Positions 13,308-24,032 of a DNA stretch of 64,000 nt are shown piece after piece. Each line of letters begins with the position of its first letter. Position 1 is the first letter of the stretch. A model generated the notes under the pieces. That model worked only from the letters and a program-made list of their open reading frames with translations, was not told the origin of the DNA and did no database searches. A program made the position numbers and the translations under genes. This stretch comes from Phascolomyces articulosus (lineage: Eukaryota; Mucoromycota; Mucoromycetes; Mucorales; Lichtheimiaceae), in assembly GCA_025677815.1 (NCBI GenBank), contig JAIXMP010000014.1:1018050-1082049 (forward strand), given 5' to 3'.

Positions 13308-14435
13308 CTATTGATCCTTGATTTCACCACAATCAACAATATCAATCTTGGCAGTAGGACGACCACTTTGAGTACCACACTTTTCCAAAAGAGCCAACAC
13401 TTCTTCACCTTCAGAGATTTGACCAAAGACAGTGTGAGCACCGTTCAACCAAGGAGTTTCATCAAAGCAGATGAAGAATTGGGAACCATTGGTGTTCTAT
13501 ACATATATGTTAATGCCAATTTCCTCTCAATACTTGCCATCCCTGCTTTCTTCGATACGTATATATATATCCCATTCCTTTTCTCTCCTTATATGTCTAA
13601 AAATAAATACACTTACAGGACCAGCATTGGCCATAGACAAAATACCCTTGCCAGTGTGCTTCAAAGTGAAGTTTTCACTATTGAAAAATAAATTACAGAT
13701 ATAAATTAATTGCCTTTGTTGTAAACAGGAGAGAAGATGCGTTATTACAGGGAAATACTTACTCAGGGAAAGTGCGACCATAGATAGATTCACCACCACG
13801 ACCATCACCCAAAGTGAAATCTAAAAAAAATGAACGCATGTTTGTTTGAATATATGTACATCATCCAATCGCCAGAGTTTATTTAATCCACACCGTTCAA
13901 ATCAAACTTTATTATATAACTTACCACCACCTTGAGCCATGAAACCGGGGATAATACGGTGGCTATATTTTTTTCATCATTGCATCCATTTGTGTTAGTA
14001 TATTATATATACGATCATCATTTCCATACAAAAAAAATCAGACTTACAAGTGGCTGTCCTTGAAGTGAAGAGGCTTTCCAGATTGACCAATACCCTTTTC
14101 ACCAGTGCAAAGAGCTAATAAAAATCCAATAAAAAATTGAGTTTGACGCGTCCCAGTTTTTCATAATTCCTTCATGTCAATGTTCCTTCATTAATATATA
14201 TCCTTTTCCTCTCTCCATTTATTTTTTTGTTCAACTTACCTCTGAAATTTTCAGCAGTCTTGGGGACAGTGTCAGAGAAAAGCTTAAAAAATAACGTGTT
14301 AAAAAATATATAATTTTATCAAAACTACTCTACTTCCTTCTTCTTCAAAACACATACCTTGAAGGTCATACGACCGCTGGGCTTGCCATTGACGGCGACA
14401 TCGAAAAAGACCTTGGGGAGATTCTTGGCAGCCAT
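13308..14435 (-). CDS. CPR1: Cyclophilin A-type peptidyl-prolyl cis-trans isomerase
   Basis: Seven exons: 14435-14358, 14282-14240, 14114-14048, 13962-13925, 13820-13763, 13677-13617 and 13496-13308, all GT-AG with consistent phases; 177 aa. It is a single cyclophilin fold with the active-site string [16 protein letters not shown] (catalytic Arg, Phe and Gln), [15 protein letters not shown], and [11 protein letters not shown] carrying the Trp that confers cyclosporin binding. It is about 12 residues longer than human CypA. Part of that is an insert after GEKG ([10 protein letters not shown]), the divergent loop known from plant and Cyp40-type cyclophilins. No signal peptide, so cytosolic. Role: proline isomerisation during protein folding; it is the cyclosporin receptor in fungi. 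Orthology to yeast CPR1 specifically is not proven, because several cyclophilins usually coexist. Confidence 0.94.
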
Positions 14436-14725
14436 TTTATTTTATTAAAATAAAAGAAAAAAAAAGACGTGTGAAAGTAGACAACCGGAAACTTTCTGGA
14501 CTATAATAGTTTGTTATGCTATTACAAGTGACTCGCATTTCTTTTTGACAGCGATTGAACCCAAATTACCTTTTATAGCGATGGTCCGTATGGACCTTAT
14601 TAGGCACCTAATTACTAAGCATATCAGCAAGACTCAATAAAAACTGATAATATAGGCACTACTCATATATCATGTAGATTCTTCATTGAATAATTGTCTA
14701 TAGATAATATTTTTAATTATTTTTT

Positions 14726-16597
14726 TTATTCTATAATAAATTCTTTTACATCATGACAGTCATTTGTAAACAAAGTATTTAATATTTCTTCTGGATCATC
14801 TGTATGTACATCACTTCTTCCCACAAAATAGTTCCAAGAAAACGATGGATCGACGTCGTCGCCAAATTCTGAAAGTCCAACAAGGTAAACACCTATTGCT
14901 TTGTATTTCTCTATCTCTCTAGCTTCAACATCGTTGTCATCATTCTCTTCGCTGTCGTCGACGGTGATGATCCTTTTAAAAACTGGAAGAAAATAGACAT
15001 GTGTATAGGAATTGATGGTGATAATTGCATATTTTTCAGAATCCTTCTTATGCACTGGATGATGAGAGTCTAGAAGAATGGGTAACACCACACATTCTTC
15101 ACAATCTTCAGTTAATGAAAGTGGTCTGATTTGAGTGGTGATAGGTTCATCATCATCCTCTTGTTGTTCTTGATGATAATGCGTGACATGGCATGCTAAA
15201 AATGCTTCCATATTATAAAACCATTCCATTAAAAGAGTATCTTTGTCTGCCTCCGATTCTGTTGTTCTTTTTGGCCACCATCCATCATTGTCATTGTCAT
15301 CACTACTATTGTTGATGCCTCGTTCATTCTGAAAATGAATAAATTGATCCAAAAAGTCATGGCCATCATCATCGCCATCATCCTTTGTTTTTAATGATGA
15401 AGAATAACAACCATGTTTGAATGGGGTAATAGATATACGCCAATAATATTGAGTAGTAATGTGCATCTGCATCGTATCCATGTCAATAAAATGCGGTTCA
15501 TCAAACAAATGGGTAGTGGTCGTCATTCGATAATAAGGGTGACTTCCACTGACACCTGTCCAAGAGGGTAAACTGTAAGCACCCATGGTACATATTCTAC
15601 GTTGTTCTCCATGGAGATAAAGATTAGATCCAAAACATAATATAGAAAGGTCATTGGTGGCAATATGTTGATAGAATTTATGGAACATCCTATGTACATC
15701 CATTTCATAATCGAGATCAAAATGATCAAACATACAGGGAAACGTATTGGTCAAAGCAAAAATAATATCATGCACTTTGGAACTTGTTCGAAAATGAGCT
15801 TCACTCAATGCTTGATTGACACTCCCAGTGATTCCTTCTCCTCCTCCTTCTTGATTTCCGAAATCGAGCAACGCAGTTGATAAATCATCCACAGCAGTAG
15901 TTGCATTCTCACTCATCAATCGAAGCGAACGTTGCCAAAAATGTGTATCCTTTCCAATAATTAAAATACGTTTCGAAGCCATGACTTCTTCTAGTGTCCA
16001 AGAACGCTTCCACCAAAGGGAATTCAACATGTCTGAATTGGCATATCTTCTTGCCATGTTGCCAAATTGTGGATCCTCCAAATCAAAATCTTTATGGCGA
16101 TGAATACGAACTTCGGGTACCAATGTTAACGTGTAAAGTGCATTGCTGTAGATATGATGCATTTGTTTGATTTCTTTCATCTTGAGTTCCTTGTTGGATT
16201 GTTCGATACATACTTTGTCATACCACAAATAATCTACTTGGAAATCCATGCACAATTGTTGCAAAAGTTCTTCATAGGTAACATGTCTTTTTATTTTCGA
16301 TCGAAAAAGGTTTCTGGCTTTGCGTTTTTCGACTCGTTCAACGATACAATGGTGCCCATGGTCGATGCATTCATATTCTCCTTCTTCTTCTTCTTTTTGG
16401 ATAATATCACCGGATTGTTCCCAACAGTAGGAAAGTGTACAATACCCATGTTCAGCCTCTGTTCCAGGAACCTTTTCCCAATCACACACTCGGATAACCC
16501 AACTAGGTCGATAGTCACCTCCTTTTGCGCAGAGTCGATTACTTGTTGTATCTTGGACGTCTGCAGATCTTTGATTTCGATAATATTTAATGTACAT
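14726..16597 (-). CDS. HET (heterokaryon incompatibility) domain protein
   Basis: A single-exon frame of 623 aa, unusual among the intron-rich neighbours. Residues 52-205 carry the HET signature blocks in order: GYCTLSYCWEQ (51-61), YLWYDKVCIEQ (123-133), MHHIYSNALYTLTLV (146-160) and WWKRSWTLEEV (195-205). The remaining 420 residues have no domain I recognise and include acidic D/E/H-rich stretches. In Pezizomycotina, HET domains trigger cell death after fusion of incompatible hyphae and are distantly TIR-like. In early-diverging fungi the role is not established, so immunity or allorecognition here is inference. The start is the first ATG, 54 codons before the domain. A TATA-like tract lies further upstream in an AT-rich promoter. 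Confidence 0.8.
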   Translation of the reverse strand: MYIKYYRNQRSADVQDTTSNRLCAKGGDYRPSWVIRVCDWEKVPGTEAEHGYCTLSYCWEQSGDIIQKEEEEGEYECIDHGHHCIVERVEKRKARNLFRSKIKRHVTYEELLQQLCMDFQVDYLWYDKVCIEQSNKELKMKEIKQMHHIYSNALYTLTLVPEVRIHRHKDFDLEDPQFGNMARRYANSDMLNSLWWKRSWTLEEVMASKRILIIGKDTHFWQRSLRLMSENATTAVDDLSTALLDFGNQEGGGEGITGSVNQALSEAHFRTSSKVHDIIFALTNTFPCMFDHFDLDYEMDVHRMFHKFYQHIATNDLSILCFGSNLYLHGEQRRICTMGAYSLPSWTGVSGSHPYYRMTTTTHLFDEPHFIDMDTMQMHITTQYYWRISITPFKHGCYSSSLKTKDDGDDDGHDFLDQFIHFQNERGINNSSDDNDNDGWWPKRTTESEADKDTLLMEWFYNMEAFLACHVTHYHQEQQEDDDEPITTQIRPLSLTEDCEECVVLPILLDSHHPVHKKDSEKYAIITINSYTHVYFLPVFKRIITVDDSEENDDNDVEAREIEKYKAIGVYLVGLSEFGDDVDPSFSWNYFVGRSDVHTDDPEEILNTLFTNDCHDVKEFIIE

Positions 16598-18236
16598 TGT
16601 ATTTTTTTTTCACATGGAGATTCTATGTATATTCTTTTTGATTACTGAATTAAGATTTAATTACGTAAATATTTATGTTTGTTCCTGAAATAAATATATA
16701 CCTTCTATATATACTCTCTTACTAGCGTCGTACTACGATGATGGATATATATGATACAAATGAATAAAAATAAACAAAAGAATTTTGGAATTTGATATTC
16801 GGTTGTTGTAATGATAGAATTTTACTTTAGGTGAAAGAAAAAGAAAAAATGGCTAACCCTCTTGAAAGACCTTTTTCTTTGTTACTTATTTTGTTTAAAG
16901 CCCCGTATTTGAACAAATTACTTTGAAAAAGGTTTGGGCTGAGCAAACCATTTTTTAAATCAAATGTAGGTTACACCTCGTGTTCTTCTGAGCAACTTCT
17001 TTTTCGTAATTTATATCCGTCCAAAGTACTATTTTCAATAATGATGCTACGCTAGTAGTATATTTTTTTGATCTAGCACCATCAATTCATTTCGCGGATA
17101 AAAAGAAACATGATGTCTCGCTTTTATGACACTTTTTTTTGAGAACCTGTATATACCAAATATTAGGTAAAAACTTAATGAACTGCAAGGAAAAGCTATT
17201 TTTTATTGACGGTACTCGTTTTTTTTACTTGTGATTGCAATTAGGCTACAGATTCTCAAGAAAACTACTTTTCATGTTGTTGACAACAATAATAAAAAAA
17301 TCGCTAAAAACATTTGTACGTATGATGAGAGTAAAATCGCAAAGATTTTTTTTATTAATGGATGGAAGAGGAAAGACAGATACATACGTACTGTAATAGG
17401 TATCGGGGGAGGGGATACATAATGATATACTAAGTGGAATATGTGTGTTACTGTATTATTGTAAATAGATTACAATGCTTGTTCATGTAGGCTTGAAACT
17501 GCTGGTTTATTTGGATAGTGTGTCTATGGTGACTATGTTAATTATTTTTCTATATATATATATTCTTTAAGAGATAAAGGTTGATATGATAAAGAGTAGT
17601 GTCGAAAAGACATTGTATGGAAAAAGGCATATAGTGTGCCCCAGTTTTTTTTGCTTGTGTTTGTGTTTTGCTTGTTGTCATGCTGATGTTGATATATTAT
17701 CATCCGCTTCCTAATTATTAATAAGAGTTATGTTAGTTAACACTTCCATATCCAACATCGTATAGAGTATAGTATATAAATATGAAAAGGCTACGTATTC
17801 GATTGAAAGGGAACAACTTGCATTGATATATATGAATGTCGGTTGTAATTTGATGACTTTGTGATATTTTGAACAATGGTGATCATAATATAGGAAAGGA
17901 GCCAATGTTGATAATGGGTAAGATGTACTATATCAAAGTTTTAGAAGCTGAAGACGATATTTTCATCATCAGATTCAAAGGAACAAGAATATTTTGATCC
18001 ATGTATAAGCTACATTGATTAAAGCTATTCCGCTGAAGACAAAATTATGAGGTGTACACCTACCAAAAATAGTTTTTTCTTTTTTTTTCTCGTGATCTAG
18101 ACGCGCTATAAAAGGTAGACGATTAATTTAGAAAAAAAAAGCTCATTCATGTACTTATTAGCATTCATGTCTATTGATCAACTTATAGAATAAAAAAGAG
18201 CTTTTTATTTTTACGAAAAACACGAGGACAAACGGA
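16598..18236. other. Divergent promoter region of the HET-domain and aldo-keto reductase genes
   Basis: 1.6 kb of AT-rich sequence without a supported gene. Short frames at 17231-17422 (plus) and 17711-17905 (minus) have no recognisable domain. A TATA box for the reductase is listed separately. Confidence 0.5.
18107..18114 (+). promoter_or_regulatory. TATA box of the aldo-keto reductase gene
   Basis: TATAAAAG in the context GCGCTATAAAAGG, 123 bases before the ATG at 18237. The match to the TATA consensus and the position are good, but the transcription start is not known. Confidence 0.55.
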
Positions 18237-19604
18237 ATGGCTGTGACAACAAAAAAATTATATAATGGGGACTCGATTCCTATTCTTGGACGTAAAGTTG
18301 ATTGTACAAAATACATCAAACTATTTTGTATGTTTTTTTTTTGGAAGAGAAACTAACAATATGATTTTTATATAGTGGGTACGTTTCGTATGAAAACAGA
18401 AGATGTATTAAAACCTGTTGTAGAACAAGCTATTCGAGATGGTTATCGGTTGATAGGTTCTTATCCAATTTTTGTTTTATTCTTGATCGTATATGTATCC
18501 TATGATAGCAAGGCTTATTAAAAACATCCACAGATTCAGCAACTGTTTATAGAAATGAACAAGTACTTGGAAACATATTAAAACAAATATTTGATGATCC
18601 ATCATTTGGTGTGCAACGTCATGACTTGTTCATCACATCAAAATTATGTAAGAGTTTTGTTTTGTTTATTGAATACCTCGATCCTTTGTTGCCGTAGTGA
18701 CTGAAAGTAACTTTTTATGTTTTAAATTGGTATATAGCTCCACAAAATCAAGGATATGATGCTTGTTACAAAGGTATAAATTTTCTTCACTCATGGAAAA
18801 AGGGGGTCCAGGCCTCACACAACATATAAACACATATTCTTGAGAATTTAGCTGTCAATGATTCTTTGGAACGGTTTGGACTTGATTATTTTGATTTATA
18901 CCTTATCCATTGGCCTGGGTTAGTATCTTAATTTTTCTCTCTCTGTCATTTCGTAAATATCATGGACATACGAAGGAAGGAAAGCTAAAACAGATATATT
19001 TATATATAAAGAACAGCGAAAAAGAAACTGAGCGATCCAGTCAATCAAGAGAACCGGATGGGAAGTTATCGAGCTTTAGAAACACTCTATCGTGAAGGCA
19101 AAGTGCGTCATATAGGGGTATCCAATTATACGGCTCGACATCTTGAATATTTACTCGATCACTGTGAAATTAAGCCTCATGTTCATCAATTTGAATTGCA
19201 TCCACGTCTTGTCCAACAAGATATCTTGACACTATGTGACAAACATCAAATTCAAATCCAAGCGTATTCGAGTTTAGGTGAAGGAAAATTGTTGACGGAT
19301 GAGGATGTATTAAATGTTGTAAAACAACGAGATACGGCACAGGTATTGTTAAGGTGGGCTATTCAACATGGTTGGGCAGTGATTCCTAAATCAAGTAGTC
19401 CGGATCGAGTGTCATCCAATGCCAAGATAATATCTATTGAACTCTCGGACGAAGTATGTTTATTTTATTCTTGGATCTTGTTAAGAAAGATATATACATA
19501 CATATTGACAATGGGATTAAAATGAACAGGATATAGCAAATCTGGATAATATACACACAGTAAAACCAGAGCGTTTTTGTTGGGACCCGACAGATGTATA
19601 TTAA
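18237..19604 (+). CDS. Aldo-keto reductase (NADPH-dependent carbonyl reductase family)
   Basis: Seven exons: 18237-18291, 18376-18456, 18534-18647, 18738-18773, 18852-18918, 19012-19453 and 19530-19604; 289 aa, typical for a monomeric (alpha/beta)8-barrel AKR. Seen: GLGTFRM near the N terminus; GYRLIDSATVYRNE with catalytic Asp46 and Tyr51; FITSKLS with Lys82; YLIHWPG with His115, so the Asp-Tyr-Lys-His tetrad is complete; GKVRHIGVSNY; and the IPKSSSPDRVSSNA nucleotide-binding loop. Family role: reduction of aldehydes and ketones to alcohols with NADPH in the cytosol; the substrate cannot be predicted. Exon 2 ends at an atypical GTTCTT donor. The exon 5/6 junction was set by frame, since a TAA just upstream of 19012 excludes an earlier acceptor. 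Exon 4 is only 36 nt. The gene converges with the SNF2 gene, with 226 bp between stops. Confidence 0.9.
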
Positions 19605-19830
19605 GTATACCCTACAGTGTATATTGCTTAGACAAAAAAATACGAGTTCGGGAGCATGAGGCTGTACTTTTATTCTTTTTTTTATTTATTTTATTTTTTT
19701 TGAAAAAAGCAAATTTGCTACAATAAACATATTTTCGTTGCTATAATATGTACAAGGATTATTATGGTATATATAACTTATAAACGAGTGAGTGAGAAGG
19801 AGGGAGGAGAAATAGTAAGATATAGAATTT

Positions 19831-22800
19831 TTAAGGGTTTCTTGACGATGATGCTACTGCACGAGTACCACTCAACCCAGTACCACGGAATAAATGAAGT
19901 AATTCTTCCAAGCCAAGTCGCCCAATTTTTAGAGCCGAGCCTTCACCAAGAGCACCATCAGCTAATGCCTATTTTTTTTCGTGATAAATAATAAACCGAT
20001 GGATCAATAAAGCGAACCCGATTAAAGAAAAACGGTATTCTTTTTTTTTAGAAAGATATAAATATATATATATATTTACCTGTTTCTTTCGCTGAAGTTC
20101 TAAGATTCGATCTTCGACCGTTCCGTTGATGAAAATTCGATGAACTTCGACATTTTTTCTTTGACCAATACGGTGGACACGATCGATAGCTTGATTTTCC
20201 AGCGCAGGATTCCACCATACATCCATTAACTACAAGAAAAAAAAAAGAATAGCATTGTATTAGAAAACTTGATCAAACAAATAAAAAAAATGACCATATG
20301 ATTGTCAATACTTACAATAACACGATTTGCACAAGTGAGCTATATTGAGCAAAAATAATGAGAGATTGGGTGAGTTATTGGATGCTTTGAATTTGCTGCA
20401 GAAAAAATAACCCGACTTACATTTAATCCCAAAGAACCACACTTAGTTGAAACCAACAACACAGTATATTGAGGATCATCATAGAAAGTTTGTAACACTT
20501 CATCACGTCTTGCTACTGACATTGAACCATCAAATCGAACAAACTTGAATTCATGTTCACGTAAAGGTGTTTCCATGATGTTCAAAAAGGTAGTAAACTG
20601 CGAAAACACAATCGTTTTATCTTTGTTTTTCGTTGTTCTTCTTGTTTCATGTAGAATCTCCAACATTTTATCAATCTTGCTACTCGATGGGAGTTCTTCT
20701 GCCCGTGCTTTCATCTCTGAATTTGCTTCATCTTCTACTTCTCTTTGGCCAATAAGTTCTTCATGAAGATCAGGTGCATGTACCTTGAGAAATATCTCAA
20801 TGGGCACCACCTTGTCTCCTTGTAATGGGCCACGGCACTGGGGACATCGTTTTTCACCTCTCATTTCGTTGGTATTCAGATAATCTATTCATTATATAAA
20901 CGGTATCCCATTAGTTAAAAAAATCAATCTCTAGTGTATCATCTCACTTGTTTTTTTTAAAAAAATAAAAATAAAAATAAAAGGGTCGCAAATATACGTA
21001 CTGAACAAACATTCACGACACAACATATGACCACAACCGGGTATAATTTGTGCTTGATCTGCCATATCCATACAAATAGGGCACTAATAAAAATGAAGTT
21101 TAGCATCAGGTGCATGAAAAATAATATAAACACAAACAAACAAACTCTTCTTTTATTCCTTACTTCAATTTGACTAAAATCCGTATCATCATGTAATAAA
21201 CGATTCACTACTGTCATGTTCATAGCAACAGCCAGATCCTGTTGAGCATCTTCATCCACTTCCTCCTCTTCACCTCTTTCAAGCATGGTCAGCTTTGGAT
21301 GGAGACAAGCTTGCCGTAAACGAAGTAAAAGTACCAAGACCTAATGTAATACACACATATACATTAAGGTAAAAAGAAATAATGATCCCATCATGCCTTA
21401 TTTACTCTTTAAAAGTTGATTTGCAAAAGTATTCATTTCACTCACCGAAGAATAGTTTTTCATTACTGTGCCTTGACGCATATACTTGTTAAATTGAGCT
21501 TGAGATCTTTTGTTGACAAAGTCATAAAAGTTACGTTCATCAGGGGTAAAATCCACATGAGTAAAGTGAATATTACGCTCAGGCAATTTCAAAATAGGAC
21601 GACCATCAATCTTGGCCTTCTTTGACCGACGAAGTGAAATGGCCTTGAGCAACGCTTGAACTTTTTTGATTGCCTACGATAATAGTCATCATAGGTGAGG
21701 ATAAGGGAAAATATTTATTAACTTGGCTAAGCCTATTTTTTTCTTCTTCTGTGACACATAAAGGACAATATTTTTTCTTTGATTAATGAAATTTACATGC
21801 TCTTGTAAGCCCTTATCGAGTGGTTTTTTAATCTGATCTCTGAATTCATCCCATTCACAGTAAGGACGGATACGTAGAAACTTGATCAACGAATATCTAA
21901 TAAATAATGATCAGTAAAATCGTCCATCTTTATAGAACCGTATTCAATAAAGCTTCTTCATCCTATTGTATCTTCCTTTTCCAACTCCATATCAACTTAC
22001 AATTCTTCAATTCGATTTTGAATGGGTGTTGCTGTCATACACCACCTATAGGAGGCATCAATACGATTACATGCATTGGCCATGCTCGTTCGATAATTCT
22101 TGATAGTATGTGCTTCATCCAGAATAACTCGATGGAATTTCATCCGACCTAGAGGACCACGTTGGGCTTCATCCTCCACAAACTCGATACTCACCAACGT
22201 ATATGTCGTAATAATAACATCAAATCCAGCCAAGATAGTCTCATCCGAAATACGTTGGGAGCCATGGTAGATATAAACGTTTAATGGAGGCTGTGTTTTC
22301 GTAAGAAGTTCACGTTCCCATTGAGCTGCTAATGATACGGGACAAATAACCAATGTTGCTTTTGTTTTAATAAATTCTTCGCTAGCACGACGTTTTCCTC
22401 TGCGCATCATTGGCAAATGTCGAATAGGTGTAGCGTTGGTACATGGACGTGATACAATCAGGGCCATCGCTTGTACTGTCTATATTTAGTTCGATATTTT
22501 TTGTCAAAAAAAAAAAAAATAAACCACTCAGATTCATCAATACAAACTCTTGACAACATCCAAAAATAAATGAATAAATAAAAAATAAAACGGTTTACCT
22601 TTCCAAGGCCCATGTCGTCAGATAAGATACCGCCTCGATTTGATGATTCTTCCATACGTGTTAACCATTGTAGACCCACTTTTTGGTGTTCCATTAATGT
22701 GATTTTAAGTCGATCTGGTGTTCCTGTACGATCTTCTGGTAGAAGTACGTCATCATATTGAATATTTTCCAATAGTGCCTTGAGTTCTTTCTCTGTATTT

Positions 22801-24032
22801 TCTGCATTCATCGGTCTCACAAATCGATTGTAAGGTACATCATAACGCTCACTATCGAAAGGTAAATCACCATTTTGACCGACTGGAAGTCGTTGGCTCG
22901 AGTTGTAAGGATAATTACCAGCCATATTTGCATATGGATTTTCAATGTCGTCAGCATCCAGATTATAAATTCGTTCATCATCTGATTCATATTCATCCGA
23001 ATCGAGTGATAGAACATATCCAGTAGCAGCAGAAGAGGAGGAGGATCCAGCATTGTAGGATTGGTAAGGTTGAAAATTAGGTGTTTGCATAGGTGGGATC
23101 ATAGGAGGATTAGTTATACCATTGTACGATCTAGGGATAGGGGATTGACTGTGAAGCCCAAAAATATGAGGGGTGGGTTGATTTAGCTGATATGAAACTC
23201 TAACATTTGGGGGAGAATCTGCGGTAAGATCAACACAATCATCATCGTCGTCATCTCCATCACTCAGCTCAATTACAGTGGATGATTGATTTGATAATGG
23301 CGCTGGCGGAGGTACAGAGGAACTTAAAGGTACTGATTGAGCTGCGGATGGCTCTAATTTGGGCCGTTTGGTTTGTCGTTGAATATGATGTGGTGGTGGT
23401 GGTTGCATCGTGTTGAAAGACGATGGTAGTTGACGTAAATTAAAAGAGGCCATACGTTGCGCCAATTCTGCATTCGATACCGTTCCTTGTTGTTGGGATG
23501 GTGGTGGATAAGTGTACACTTGTTGTGACATTGGAAATATTCCTTGTATGGAAAATTGAGGTTGTGAATGGGATTGTTGTTGTTGAGGTTGTGAGATTGA
23601 TGATCTTCCTTGCGGATTTCCTCTTGATGAAGTCGATGCATTATTTAATTCATATCCTAATTGGTGAGCCAATTGTTGGTCATGCCGATTTTGCTCCGTT
23701 CTCTTTTCCAACTGTCGTTGTGCTTTGATTTCTTCCAAGTCAATACCCAGCTGTTCAAGCATATCTTCTGATAATCCTGTTTCTTGAAAGAATGACAATA
23801 TGTCGGTGTCTTTTTCTGTTGTCGTTGGTGTTGGTGTACGAGTGGTTGAACCTGTACTTGGAGATCTAGTCGTACTACTACTACCACTATTGTTGCCATT
23901 AAAGGGGCCTGTAAGATCATTGGTAAGATCAAAGGCCTCACCGTCGTCAGTTTCACTGCCGCTGTCACTCATTGATCGATTGTCAATATCTCTGTTGGGC
24001 TGTTTTCTTAAATTATCGTTTTCCAAGACCAT
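19831..24032 (-). CDS. ULS1: SNF2-family ATPase with internal RING finger and SUMO-interaction motifs (ULS1-like)
   Basis: Ten exons: 24032-22599, 22479-22001, 21896-21797, 21673-21446, 21340-21164, 21083-21002, 20884-20421, 20339-20316, 20229-20080 and 19968-19831; 1091 aa. The N-terminal half is Ser/Gln/Pro-rich and disordered, with SIM-like strings FDLT (34-37), VIELSD (253-258) and CVDLTAD (266-272) next to acidic runs. Then follow the helicase motifs: DDMGLGKT (Walker A), LDEAHTIKN (DEAH box), [11 protein letters not shown], a C3HC4 RING from residue 807 (CPIC...CGHMLCREC...CPQC), and the C-terminal lobe with [25 protein letters not shown]. An SNF2 core with a RING inserted before the second lobe is shared by Rad5, Rad16 and Uls1/Ris1. 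Absence of a visible HIRAN domain and the presence of SIMs favour Uls1, a SUMO-targeted ubiquitin ligase and translocase. Exon 8 is only 24 nt. Confidence 0.87.
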
